Origin: Anaerosalibacter bizertensis
GTDB taxonomy: Bacteria > Bacillota > Clostridia > Tissierellales > Sporanaerobacteraceae
DNA: 64,000 nucleotides
Direction of reading: 5' to 3'
NCBI RefSeq assembly: GCF_009696605.1
Contig: NZ_VULR01000002.1
Location: 1-64,000, forward strand
Under the pieces are notes generated by a model. That model was given only the letters and a program-made list of their open reading frames with translations, ran no database searches and was not told the origin of the DNA. Both the position numbers and the translations under genes were made by a program. Below, one piece after another: positions 15,609 to 22,289 of this stretch. Positions within the stretch are counted from its first letter, which is position 1, and every line of letters starts with the position of its first letter.

Positions 15609-15792
15609 ATGAAAATCCACAAGGTATTAGTAGATAAAAAGCCTACAGAGTGCCTATTGTGCCCATTAAAAAAATAGTGGAATTAAATTGGGCCTAAGAT
15701 GTGGCGAAAAACATACCCGCGCTACTAGTGATGGGTGGGAAACTACTAGTTGGGTCCCTGACGATAGATGTAAATTTGAAGAGGTGAAATAG
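15609..15792 (+). pseudogene. frameshifted small Cys-rich phage gene
   Basis: ATG 15609 opens a frame ending at TAG 15675-15677 after 22 residues (KPTECLLCPLKK). The following bases encode, one frame over, GIKLGLRCGEKHTRATSDG and then ...WVPDDRCKFEEVK up to TAG 15792, with conserved-looking Cys. The break falls in a run of seven A (15668-15674); six A would restore one protein of about 60 residues. So this is a recent one-base slip, a sequencing error, or less likely recoding. The next gene overlaps none of it. Confidence 0.6.
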
Positions 15793-15978
15793 ATGGATAA
15801 AGAAAGAATAAAAAAGATATTGAATGATTTTATTGACTATGTAGATGAGGTACAAGATTTTTCTATAGCAAATGAAGTAGAAGAAATTGACAGGTCTACA
15901 TTAGATGGTGAAAATATAGAACGAAAACCTACTGGCATAACAAATATCTATATAACTACCTTTAAGGAGCCAAAATAA
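15793..15978 (+). CDS. phage hypothetical protein, 61 aa
   Basis: ATG 15793 directly follows the stop of the broken gene; GAAGAGGTGA lies just upstream. MDKERIKKILNDFIDYVDEV starts a helical acidic protein. Its stop overlaps the next start by one base. No family recognised. Confidence 0.6.
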   Translation: MDKERIKKILNDFIDYVDEVQDFSIANEVEEIDRSTLDGENIERKPTGITNIYITTFKEPK

Positions 15979-16361
15979 TGGAAGTAGCATTAAGAAACCT
16001 AATAGAAAATAACATTCCTGAACTTGAAAATGAGATATACCCCACAAACGCACCAGAAGGGCATACAAAGCCTTATTTAGTTTATACAAGGATTACTACT
16101 AAAAAGATAAAAACTCTTGAAGGATTTACGAATAAAGAGTATCTTTCTTTCATGTTTTCAATTATGGCAAATAAATACAAAGATATGAAATCCTTAACTA
16201 AAAAAGTTGAGGATTTATTAATTTCATTACCACAAAAGCAATTAGATGGATTTTATATTGAAGATATGGACATAAATAATGTACATGAAGTTTACGAACA
16301 TGAGCTTAAAGTAAACAGAGGGATTATAGATTTTACAATTTATTTTGAGGAGGTAGAATAA
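15978..16361 (+). CDS. phage tail terminator-like protein (DUF3168 family)
   Basis: 127 residues, alpha/beta: MEVALRNLIENNIPELENEI, then YLVYTRITTKKIKTLEGF and a C-terminal beta pair, the DUF3168/minor tail protein pattern. These proteins cap the tail tube and join it to the neck. It overlaps the major tail gene start by one base. Confidence 0.78.
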   Translation: MEVALRNLIENNIPELENEIYPTNAPEGHTKPYLVYTRITTKKIKTLEGFTNKEYLSFMFSIMANKYKDMKSLTKKVEDLLISLPQKQLDGFYIEDMDINNVHEVYEHELKVNRGIIDFTIYFEEVE

Positions 16362-16783
16362 TGGGTAAAGCAACAAGAGCATTAGGTACTAAATTGCTAA
16401 AAAGCGATTCTGAAATAGGTGGATTAACTTCTATTGGCGGAATTGAAATTACAGCTGATGATATTGATGTAACCACCTTAGATAGTGAAGGTGGATACAA
16501 AGAATATATAGGCAGTTTTAAAGATGGTGGGGAAGTTCCAATAGAGGGCTTTTTTGATTCTGACACATCATCTGGACAGGTAGCTTTACAGGACTCATTA
16601 GATAATGGAGAAGCAGAAGATTATAAAATTGTATTTCCTACTACTCCAAAAGCAGAATGGAGCTTTAAGGGAGTTGTAACAGGCTTTGGAGTTGGAGACG
16701 TAGATGTAGATGGAACAATAGGTTTTAAAGCTACTATTAAGGTTAGTGGAAAACCAACCCTTACCGTAGGAACAACAGTATAA
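16361..16783 (+). CDS. phage major tail (tube) protein
   Basis: 140 residues. MGKATRALGTKLLKSDSEIG, the GGIEITADDIDVTTLDSEGG stretch and DGGEVPIEGFFDSDTSSGQ match TP901-1/gpV-type tail tube proteins, which stack as hexamer rings. Followed by an imperfect hairpin and then the tail assembly genes. Placement between tail terminator and assembly chaperones is canonical. Confidence 0.9.
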   Translation: MGKATRALGTKLLKSDSEIGGLTSIGGIEITADDIDVTTLDSEGGYKEYIGSFKDGGEVPIEGFFDSDTSSGQVALQDSLDNGEAEDYKIVFPTTPKAEWSFKGVVTGFGVGDVDVDGTIGFKATIKVSGKPTLTVGTTV

Positions 16784-16815
16784 GGGCTAGAGTAAAATCT
16801 GGCCTTTATTTTTTA
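16781..16815 (+). terminator. hairpin after the major tail gene
   Basis: TAAGGGCTAGA and TCTGGCCTTTA form an imperfect stem followed by TTTTTTAT. Partial terminator that may keep tube protein above assembly factors. Confidence 0.5.
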
Positions 16816-16836
16816 TATATAAAGGAGGATTAGAAA

Positions 16837-17127
16837 ATGGCAGGCAATGATGTAAGAATAGAACAAAAGGATTTTAGAACAGCAAGAGTTTTTATTGATG
16901 GCAATGAGGTTAAAGGAGTACAGAATGTAAATTATAGCATAGGCGTAGATGAGATGCCTATAATTAAATTAGAATTTATACCAGAAACCCTGAATTCTGA
17001 TAAAGAACAAGATAAAGGAAACGTTGAATTAAACATTACTATAGATGGTCAAAAAATAGCTGAGACGGTTGTTGAACAAATAAATGAAGAATTACAAAAG
17101 GAAGGTAATAAGGAGGTAATTATATAA
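16837..17127 (+). CDS. phage tail-associated protein, 96 aa
   Basis: ATG 16837 follows AAAGGAGGA. The N-terminal half is beta-rich (RTARVFIDGNEVKGVQNVNY, EMPIIKLEFIP), the end helical (ETVVEQINEELQKEG). It lies between tube protein and assembly chaperones. Comparable small proteins exist in other phages; function not known. Its stop overlaps the next ATG. Confidence 0.65.
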   Translation: MAGNDVRIEQKDFRTARVFIDGNEVKGVQNVNYSIGVDEMPIIKLEFIPETLNSDKEQDKGNVELNITIDGQKIAETVVEQINEELQKEGNKEVII

Positions 17128-17450
17128 TGAGTTATTATCCAATAGAATTAGATAAGGTGAGAAATTTTAAATATGGCATGAAAGCACTTAGTTTAATAGA
17201 AAAGAAGTTTAAAAAACCAATCGCAGAAATAGAAGCAATGCAAACTGGAGCATTATCAATGGAGGAGTATTCTGTTATAATGTGGGCTGGATTACAACAT
17301 GAAGATAAAGATCTAACACCTGATAAGGTAATGGAGTTAATAGATGAACACTCAAGTCTTATGGAAGCAACTAAAATTATGTGGGAAGCATTAAATAGTG
17401 TATTTAAAACAGGAGAGGAAACAGGTGAAACAAAAGAAAAAAACAAGTAG
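17127..17450 (+). CDS. tail assembly chaperone, short form (gpG-like)
   Basis: 107 residues, helical, acidic tail (TGEETGETKEKNK). It is the zero-frame product upstream of a programmed frameshift, equivalent to lambda gpG. It occupies the place just before the tape measure where tail assembly chaperones lie. Ends at TAG 17448-17450, six bases beyond a slippery heptamer. Confidence 0.88.
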   Translation: MSYYPIELDKVRNFKYGMKALSLIEKKFKKPIAEIEAMQTGALSMEEYSVIMWAGLQHEDKDLTPDKVMELIDEHSSLMEATKIMWEALNSVFKTGEETGETKEKNK

Positions 17451-17794
17451 AAGGTAGCGAGAAAGAACCTTTCACGATTGAAGGTGCCATAGAACTCGCT
17501 ACCTTTATTGATGTTCCTATGAGTGAATTCTGGGAAATGACACCTTATGAACTGAATATGGCGGCTAAAGGCTATTCTAGGAGAAGGAAAGAAGAAGAGA
17601 AGAACCTAATTATGCAAGCATATTTAACTAGCAGGTGGGTATGGACTAAAGATGTACCAATAGAAAAAATATTAAATAATTTAGAGTTAGAAGTTGGAAA
17701 AGAAAAGAAGGTTATGACAGATGAACAAATGTTAGCACAAGTCAAGGCTTTAAATGCTATGTTTGGTGGGAATGTGAAAACTTGTAATCCTTAA
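17127..17794 (+). CDS. tail assembly chaperone, frameshifted long form (gpGT-like)
   Basis: A -1 shift at A-AAA-AAC (17438-17444) joins the gpG-like frame to an open frame that continues through QVEGSEKEPFTIEGAIELAT and FWEMTPYELNMAAKGYSRRR to TAA 17794, giving a protein of about 222 residues. In lambda, gpG and gpGT wrap the tape measure during tail assembly; the T part binds tail tube. The C-terminal half lacks a ribosome-binding site of its own near ATG 17519, supporting translation by shifting. Confidence 0.85.
17438..17505 (+). other. programmed -1 frameshift site with stimulatory stem-loop
   Basis: Heptamer A-AAA-AAC lies in phase (17438-17444). Six bases later an 11-bp perfect stem begins: AAGGTAGCGAG (17451-17461) with CTCGCTACCTT (17495-17505). 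The 33-base loop holds a smaller GAAAG...CTTTC hairpin. Slippery site, short spacer and stem are the standard elements for -1 frameshifting. Confidence 0.9.
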
Positions 17795-17834
17795 GGATAT
17801 TTTATATTATAATGGTATAAAGTATCCTTAAGGA
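17781..17834 (+). promoter_or_regulatory. promoter flanked by two TCCTTAAGGA palindromes
   Basis: TATAAT at 17807-17812 with a weak TTGTAA at 17781-17786 (20-bp spacer). Two palindromes, ATCCTTAAGGAT (17786-17797) and TCCTTAAGGA (17825-17834), lie on either side; the second overlaps the ribosome-binding site. The paired sites look like a repressor operator for the membrane protein gene downstream. Confidence 0.5.
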
Positions 17835-17843
17835 GGGATTTAG

Positions 17844-18185
17844 ATGGGCCTATATGGTTCGCCAGATGCAGGGGGCTTATATACTAAGAAGGAAGGAAAT
17901 AAAATTAAAAAAAGAAACAAAAAGCTACAAACAAACCTATGGCTATGGATAGCACTTATAATATTTGACATATTTTTTGTATTAACTATAGGAGTACGAT
18001 TTGACAGCATATTCACAGCATTGATACTTGATAGTATTATCATAGGAATTATTTCACTTATAACTTTGATTCGCAATCTAATAAAGAAAAATAAAGTTAA
18101 AGATGACATTATATTTTTACTTTCAAGTATTGTAGCCTTTTTTGTACTCAATTTGATATTGGGAACAGTGTTAAATTCAATTTAA
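17844..18185 (+). CDS. prophage cargo membrane protein, 113 aa
   Basis: ATG 17844 follows AAGGAGGG. After a hydrophilic N-terminus, three hydrophobic helices appear at about residues 32-50, 57-80 and 88-112, separated by the basic RNLIKKNKVKDD loop. It interrupts the normal gpGT-tape measure pair and has its own promoter, operator-like palindromes and terminator, as expected of a cargo (moron) gene expressed from the lysogen. Small membrane proteins in such places often block superinfection; that role is inference. Confidence 0.65.
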   Translation: MGLYGSPDAGGLYTKKEGNKIKKRNKKLQTNLWLWIALIIFDIFFVLTIGVRFDSIFTALILDSIIIGIISLITLIRNLIKKNKVKDDIIFLLSSIVAFFVLNLILGTVLNSI

Positions 18186-18196
18186 TATATGGTTTT

Positions 18197-18227
18197 AAAG
18201 CATCTACAAAAGTAGGTGCTTTTTTAA
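18197..18227 (+). terminator. terminator after the cargo membrane protein
   Basis: AAGCATCTAC-AAAA-GTAGGTGCTT followed by TTTTAA. It closes the single-gene unit 17781-18185 just before the tape measure gene. Confidence 0.8.
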
Positions 18228-18253
18228 TACCTCAAAACAGGAGGTGAGAATTA

Positions 18254-20734
18254 TTGAGTAAATCAAATTTTATAGTCCGTGGTGGCGCCGATTTTAGTCA
18301 AATAAAACGAGAAATGGACAAAACTCAAAAACAATTTAAAGGATTTCAATCTGCTCTAACTACTGGTTTAAGTACTCTTGGTAAGTTAACAGGAATAACA
18401 TTAGGTACAGCTGCACTTGTGAATTTTGGAAAACAAGCAATAAAAACATCATCTGATTTAGAAGAAATACAGAACGTAACAGATACTGTATTTGGCAGTA
18501 TGGCACGAGATGTAGATGAATTTTCTAAGACATTAATAGAAAGTCATGGTATAGGGGAATTGTCGGCAAAGAAATATGCATCTTATATGGGAGCAATGTT
18601 AAAGTCTTCTGGTATTCAAGGGGATGCAGTAAGGCAAATGTCTAAGGACCTAACACTCTTAACAGCTGATATGGCTTCTTTCTATAACTTAGAAACAGAT
18701 GAAATGTTCCAAAAAATTATGTCTGGTATGAGTGGACAATCAATGCCTTTAAAACAATTAGGTATAAATATGAATATTGCTAACTTAGAAGCTTTTGCGC
18801 TACAACAAGGAATAAGAAAGTCATGGCAAGAAATGAACCAAGCTGAACAAGTGATGTTGAGATACAACTATTTAATGGCAGTTACAGGAGATGCTCAAGG
18901 TGACTTTGCTAGAAACAACTGGAACTGGGCACATAGTGTTAAGATTTTAGGTGAAAAGTGGCAAGAGTTTTTAGGTATAGTTGGGAAGGGGCTTCAAGTA
19001 GTTATACTACCCCTAGTTAAAGGATTAATAAAAGTTTTAGATGTACTAATAAAAATAGCTAAAAGCATAGGCGAAATCTACACTATGATAACTGGTAAAG
19101 AGGTATCTGTAGACACAAAATCTAATACTGACATGCTTGGTCCTATGCCTGACGATAAGGATTTAAAACCAATGTTGGATTTACCGAAGGCAAATAAGGA
19201 CATTGGTAAAACAGGTGGAAAGGCAGCTAAAGGACAAAAAGACTTAGGTAAAGGTATTGATAAGGCATCTAAAGCGGCCAAAAAAGCACTTGCACCTTTT
19301 GATGAATTAAATATATTACAAAAAAACCTAATTGATAATATTAATGGTGGCAATGGTTCAGGAGGGCTAGGGTCAGGCGGAGGGAAAGGTCCAGGTGGAC
19401 TAGGTAGTTTTGATGAAGGTATAAACAATATGGTAGGGAACATGGAAAATACAATGAAAACCAAAAAGACAGCTGATGATATGAAGAGTATATTTGATGA
19501 TTTCTTTACTTGGTTTATGAATAAATGGAAGAAATTAAAACAAACTCTAGAAATGCCTATCAAGGTCCCAGCACCAGTATTTGCGGCAATACCTTCTCCA
19601 GTATACAACCCGGATTGGGGTTTAGTACCTCCATTGGTACCGGTGCCTGTATTTCCTCCAATACCTGTACCAGTCTATAATCCAGATTGGGGACTAGATC
19701 CTCCACCAATACCACAGTTAGTTTTTCCGCCGTTATTACATGAAGAATATGACTTGTCATTGGAAACAGTAAAAGCATTGACGGTAGGGGCATATGAAAA
19801 TATAAAAGTTAAGACTGTAGAATTAAAAACTAATGTAACAACACAATGGCAGCAAATGAATGAACGTGTTAAATCTGAAACTGCAACTATGAAACAAAGA
19901 ATAGCTACTACATGGGGTGCTATTGAAGCTAACTATAAAACTCATAGGCAAAACATGGGAGTTATTTCAGCAGGTATAGCAACAGTTATGGCAGCTAATG
20001 CAGCAAGAGGGGTAATGACTTCTGGAAGAAATCAAAACGCAGGATTGTCTTCAATGCAAAGGTCAATGCTTGCGTTTGGTAGAAATGTAGGGGTTATGGC
20101 AGCAGGTGCTAGTATGGCTTTGGCTAGAAACTTAGGTAGTGGATTAAATGCAGGGATTAGAAATTTTAATTCTTTCTTTAGATCCACGGTTCCAGCAATG
20201 CGGTCTTGGGCAAGTGGGCTACTAAGAATGTCTGCTGATTGGGGCAGAAGTTTTGTTAGTAATATAGCAAATGCATTGTCGAGTGCTTGGAGGAATATTA
20301 AAAGCTTTGCTTCTTCCACAGGAGGAAAACTTCAAGGTTGGTTTTCTGAGAATAAAGGGACTATAGCAAAAACTGCTATAGTAGCTGGTGCGGTTGTAGC
20401 AGCTGGAACTATAGCTTTAACATTCCCCGCTTCCATACCTTTTGTGGCTGGAGGATTAGCAAGTATTCCGGCTCTGGCCAAAGGTGGTATCACAAACGGT
20501 GAAATGTTGGCACTTGTTGGAGATAATCCAGGAGGGCGTGAAGTAGTATCTCCCTTAGATGATCTTATGGGGATGATACAGACAGCAGTAAATGAAAGCA
20601 ATAACAATACAAACAATTCTGATAGGCCTTTAGAAGTAAATTTAATCGTGAATGATACTAAGCTGGGTAGAGCAGTAATAAACTCAATCAATTCTCTACA
20701 GAAGCAAGAAGGCAAAATATTACTAGACTTGTAG
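18254..20734 (+). CDS. phage tail tape measure protein
   Basis: 826 residues from TTG 18254 with GGAGGTGAG upstream. The N-terminal 250 residues match the usual tape-measure start (FIVRGGADFSQIKREMDKTQ; MSGMSGQSMPLKQLGINMNI). Then follow a Gly-rich linker (about 355-385) and a Pro-rich stretch (about 435-500) with two copies of PVYNPDWGL. The C-terminal half has hydrophobic helices and ends with GEMLALVGDNPGGREVVSPL, a common closing motif. It sets tail length and helps DNA entry. From the usual 0.15 nm per residue, a tail near 120 nm is inferred. Confidence 0.93.
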   Translation: MSKSNFIVRGGADFSQIKREMDKTQKQFKGFQSALTTGLSTLGKLTGITLGTAALVNFGKQAIKTSSDLEEIQNVTDTVFGSMARDVDEFSKTLIESHGIGELSAKKYASYMGAMLKSSGIQGDAVRQMSKDLTLLTADMASFYNLETDEMFQKIMSGMSGQSMPLKQLGINMNIANLEAFALQQGIRKSWQEMNQAEQVMLRYNYLMAVTGDAQGDFARNNWNWAHSVKILGEKWQEFLGIVGKGLQVVILPLVKGLIKVLDVLIKIAKSIGEIYTMITGKEVSVDTKSNTDMLGPMPDDKDLKPMLDLPKANKDIGKTGGKAAKGQKDLGKGIDKASKAAKKALAPFDELNILQKNLIDNINGGNGSGGLGSGGGKGPGGLGSFDEGINNMVGNMENTMKTKKTADDMKSIFDDFFTWFMNKWKKLKQTLEMPIKVPAPVFAAIPSPVYNPDWGLVPPLVPVPVFPPIPVPVYNPDWGLDPPPIPQLVFPPLLHEEYDLSLETVKALTVGAYENIKVKTVELKTNVTTQWQQMNERVKSETATMKQRIATTWGAIEANYKTHRQNMGVISAGIATVMAANAARGVMTSGRNQNAGLSSMQRSMLAFGRNVGVMAAGASMALARNLGSGLNAGIRNFNSFFRSTVPAMRSWASGLLRMSADWGRSFVSNIANALSSAWRNIKSFASSTGGKLQGWFSENKGTIAKTAIVAGAVVAAGTIALTFPASIPFVAGGLASIPALAKGGITNGEMLALVGDNPGGREVVSPLDDLMGMIQTAVNESNNNTNNSDRPLEVNLIVNDTKLGRAVINSINSLQKQEGKILLDL

Positions 20735-20747
20735 AGGTGATGAACAT

Positions 20748-21107
20748 ATGAAAGAAATGTTGTGGATAAATGGAGTGTCAGTGAAATCCCCCAAGTCATT
20801 TCAACCAGAATTTAATGATTTGGACAGCGAAGAATCAGGCAGAAATGCTGCAGGGGGGACTAATAGAGATAGAATCGCAAGCGATAAAAGAAAACTAAAT
20901 TGCGAATGGGGTCCGTTAACCCAAGAAGAAATATCAAAAATTCTTAAGTTAATAGAACCAGAATTTTTTAAAATAAAATACTATGATCCTAAAGACGGTC
21001 TTATTACTAAAACTTTTTATGCAGGACCTAAAACAATGCCAATGTTACGTATGAAAGAAGGCTTTCCCGTATGGGAGGGCCTTAAAGTTAATTTTATTGA
21101 ACAATAA
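20748..21107 (+). CDS. phage small tail protein (DUF6711-like)
   Basis: 119 residues, ATG 20748 with GAGGTGATGA upstream. MKEMLWINGVSVKSPKSFQP and a mid region SGRNAAGGTNRDRIASDKRK followed by LNCEWGPLTQEEISKILKLI match a family of small proteins between tape measure and tail tip in Firmicute siphophages; I recall it as DUF6711 but the name is from memory. Probably part of the distal tail. Confidence 0.7.
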   Translation: MKEMLWINGVSVKSPKSFQPEFNDLDSEESGRNAAGGTNRDRIASDKRKLNCEWGPLTQEEISKILKLIEPEFFKIKYYDPKDGLITKTFYAGPKTMPMLRMKEGFPVWEGLKVNFIEQ

Positions 21108-21130
21108 AAATATAAATCGAGGTGATATAA

Positions 21131-21322
21131 ATGGATTTAAAATTACAATTGGATAGAGTAGAAAAGAAATTGGACAGGATCCTTGAGTTATTAGAAGAAA
21201 AGGGACTGTCCAATTTTTCTAAAGATAAGATTAATAAAAAAGAACAATATTCTTCCATAAAAGTTGGTGAATTGACGGACAAAATGGAGAGGAAATTTAA
21301 CTTAGGACCTTATTCAAAGTAG
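21131..21322 (+). CDS. phage coiled-coil protein, 63 aa
   Basis: ATG 21131 follows GAGGTGAT. Residues 1-25 are a heptad coiled coil (LQLDRVEKKLDRILELLEEK). The 3' end overlaps 13 bases with the end of a gene on the opposite strand (21310). Function unknown. Confidence 0.65.
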   Translation: MDLKLQLDRVEKKLDRILELLEEKGLSNFSKDKINKKEQYSSIKVGELTDKMERKFNLGPYSK

Positions 21323-21567
21323 AGTGTTCCAGGCTCAGTTTCGACATAAGGCTTATTAAATCTAAAAACATGTTTACCTGGGAGCATTTCTTCACATACA
21401 ATTAATCCATTTTCATAGATTGAAATACGCTGAAATCTCTCAGTCACATTGATGACAATGTTTTCTCTCCTATTAAAATTACCTTTTGTTTCTAACTTTA
21501 TTGGACCAGGATTAACATTGTCATCCTTATGATAAACATAGCTTAAGTTTTGCTCAAGATTACTCAC
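21310..21567 (-). CDS. opposite-strand small beta protein in the tail module
   Basis: 85 residues on the minus strand, starting at GTG 21567 eight bases after AAAGGAGG. The sequence has several beta-strand-like runs (IVINVTERFQRISIYENGLI, KHVFRFNKPY) and ends TEPGTLYFE. It reads like a real coding sequence, and its own strong ribosome-binding site supports this. Being antisense inside a late operon, it is probably a cargo gene expressed from the lysogen. I do not recognise the family. Confidence 0.6.
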   Translation of the reverse strand: MSNLEQNLSYVYHKDDNVNPGPIKLETKGNFNRRENIVINVTERFQRISIYENGLIVCEEMLPGKHVFRFNKPYVETEPGTLYFE

Positions 21568-21659
21568 ACCCTTCACCTCCTTTATAGGGATGCTTCTACA
21601 CAGACCAACAATATCCTTTAAATAAGGTGAAAAATTTAAAAATAGAAAGGATGATAATT

Positions 21660-21902
21660 ATGTTAAAAATAAATAAAAGTACAAATCTTAATGCAAATAT
21701 TCAGGTAGAAGGCAAGAACGTAATGTTTTTAAATGCAACTATAAATGAGCTAGGAAGCGTTACATTTGGCAAGACGGTTCAAAATGTAGAGTTGTACAAA
21801 GCTAATATGGAAGAAGTTAATAAGCAAGTAACAGAATTTCAAGAAGAAGTTAAAAAAGCAGAGTTAGATTCTTTAGGTGGTGAATTAGATGAAATTAAGT
21901 AA
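21660..21902 (+). CDS. phage hypothetical protein, 80 aa
   Basis: ATG 21660 with AGAAAGGATG upstream (a TTG at 21627 is in frame but lacks a site). Residues 1-35 are beta-rich, 40-80 helical and acidic (KQVTEFQEEVKKAELDSL). It overlaps the DUF1617-like gene by 14 bases. Role unknown, in the distal tail block. Confidence 0.65.
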   Translation: MLKINKSTNLNANIQVEGKNVMFLNATINELGSVTFGKTVQNVELYKANMEEVNKQVTEFQEEVKKAELDSLGGELDEIK

Positions 21903-22263
21903 TGAAAAAATGTTAACTGATATATCTAAATTAAGAACTTTGTCGCAAAAACAGTTACCTGTTAAAGTTAGCTATGCTATAGCGAAGAATATTTCAAAGA
22001 TAGAAAAAGAGCTACTTATTTATGAGCAAGAAAGACAAAAATTAATTGATAAATATGCTGAAAAAGATAATGAAGGTAAAGTTGTAGCAGATAAGAATGG
22101 TCAAATTAAATTTAAAGATAAAGAAAACTGGGAAAAAGATATTAAGGAATTGTTGAGTATAGAAAATGAGATAGATATTCATAAATTTAAAATTGATGAA
22201 TTAGAAGGATATAGCATGACTCCAGCTGAAATCATGAGTATTGAATACATGATAGAAGAATAA
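21889..22263 (+). CDS. phage DUF1617-like protein, 124 aa
   Basis: Helical, charged; KLRTLSQKQLPVKVSYAIAK starts a pattern like DUF1617, small proteins encoded next to tail genes in Lactobacillales and clostridial phages. The end (YSMTPAEIMSIEYMIEE) is conserved-looking. ATG 21889 overlaps the preceding gene. Probably a tail assembly or tip accessory. Confidence 0.7.
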   Translation: MKLSNEKMLTDISKLRTLSQKQLPVKVSYAIAKNISKIEKELLIYEQERQKLIDKYAEKDNEGKVVADKNGQIKFKDKENWEKDIKELLSIENEIDIHKFKIDELEGYSMTPAEIMSIEYMIEE

Positions 22264-22289
22264 ACCTTCTATTTGAAGGAGGTTAAACA

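Noticed and set aside
15668..15677. Programmed frameshift in the Cys-rich gene
   Set aside because: Joining the frames needs +1 movement at AAA-AAA-TAG with no stimulatory element seen; a one-base change in the A-run is simpler.
19078..19608. Long minus-strand frame of 176 codons inside the tape measure gene
   Set aside because: Lies fully antisense to a well-supported gene, has no ribosome-binding site, and its Pro/Ser/Phe-rich content mirrors the sense Gly-rich region.
20332..20799. Minus-strand frame of 155 codons near the tape measure end
   Set aside because: Antisense shadow crossing two sense genes, without promoter or ribosome-binding site.
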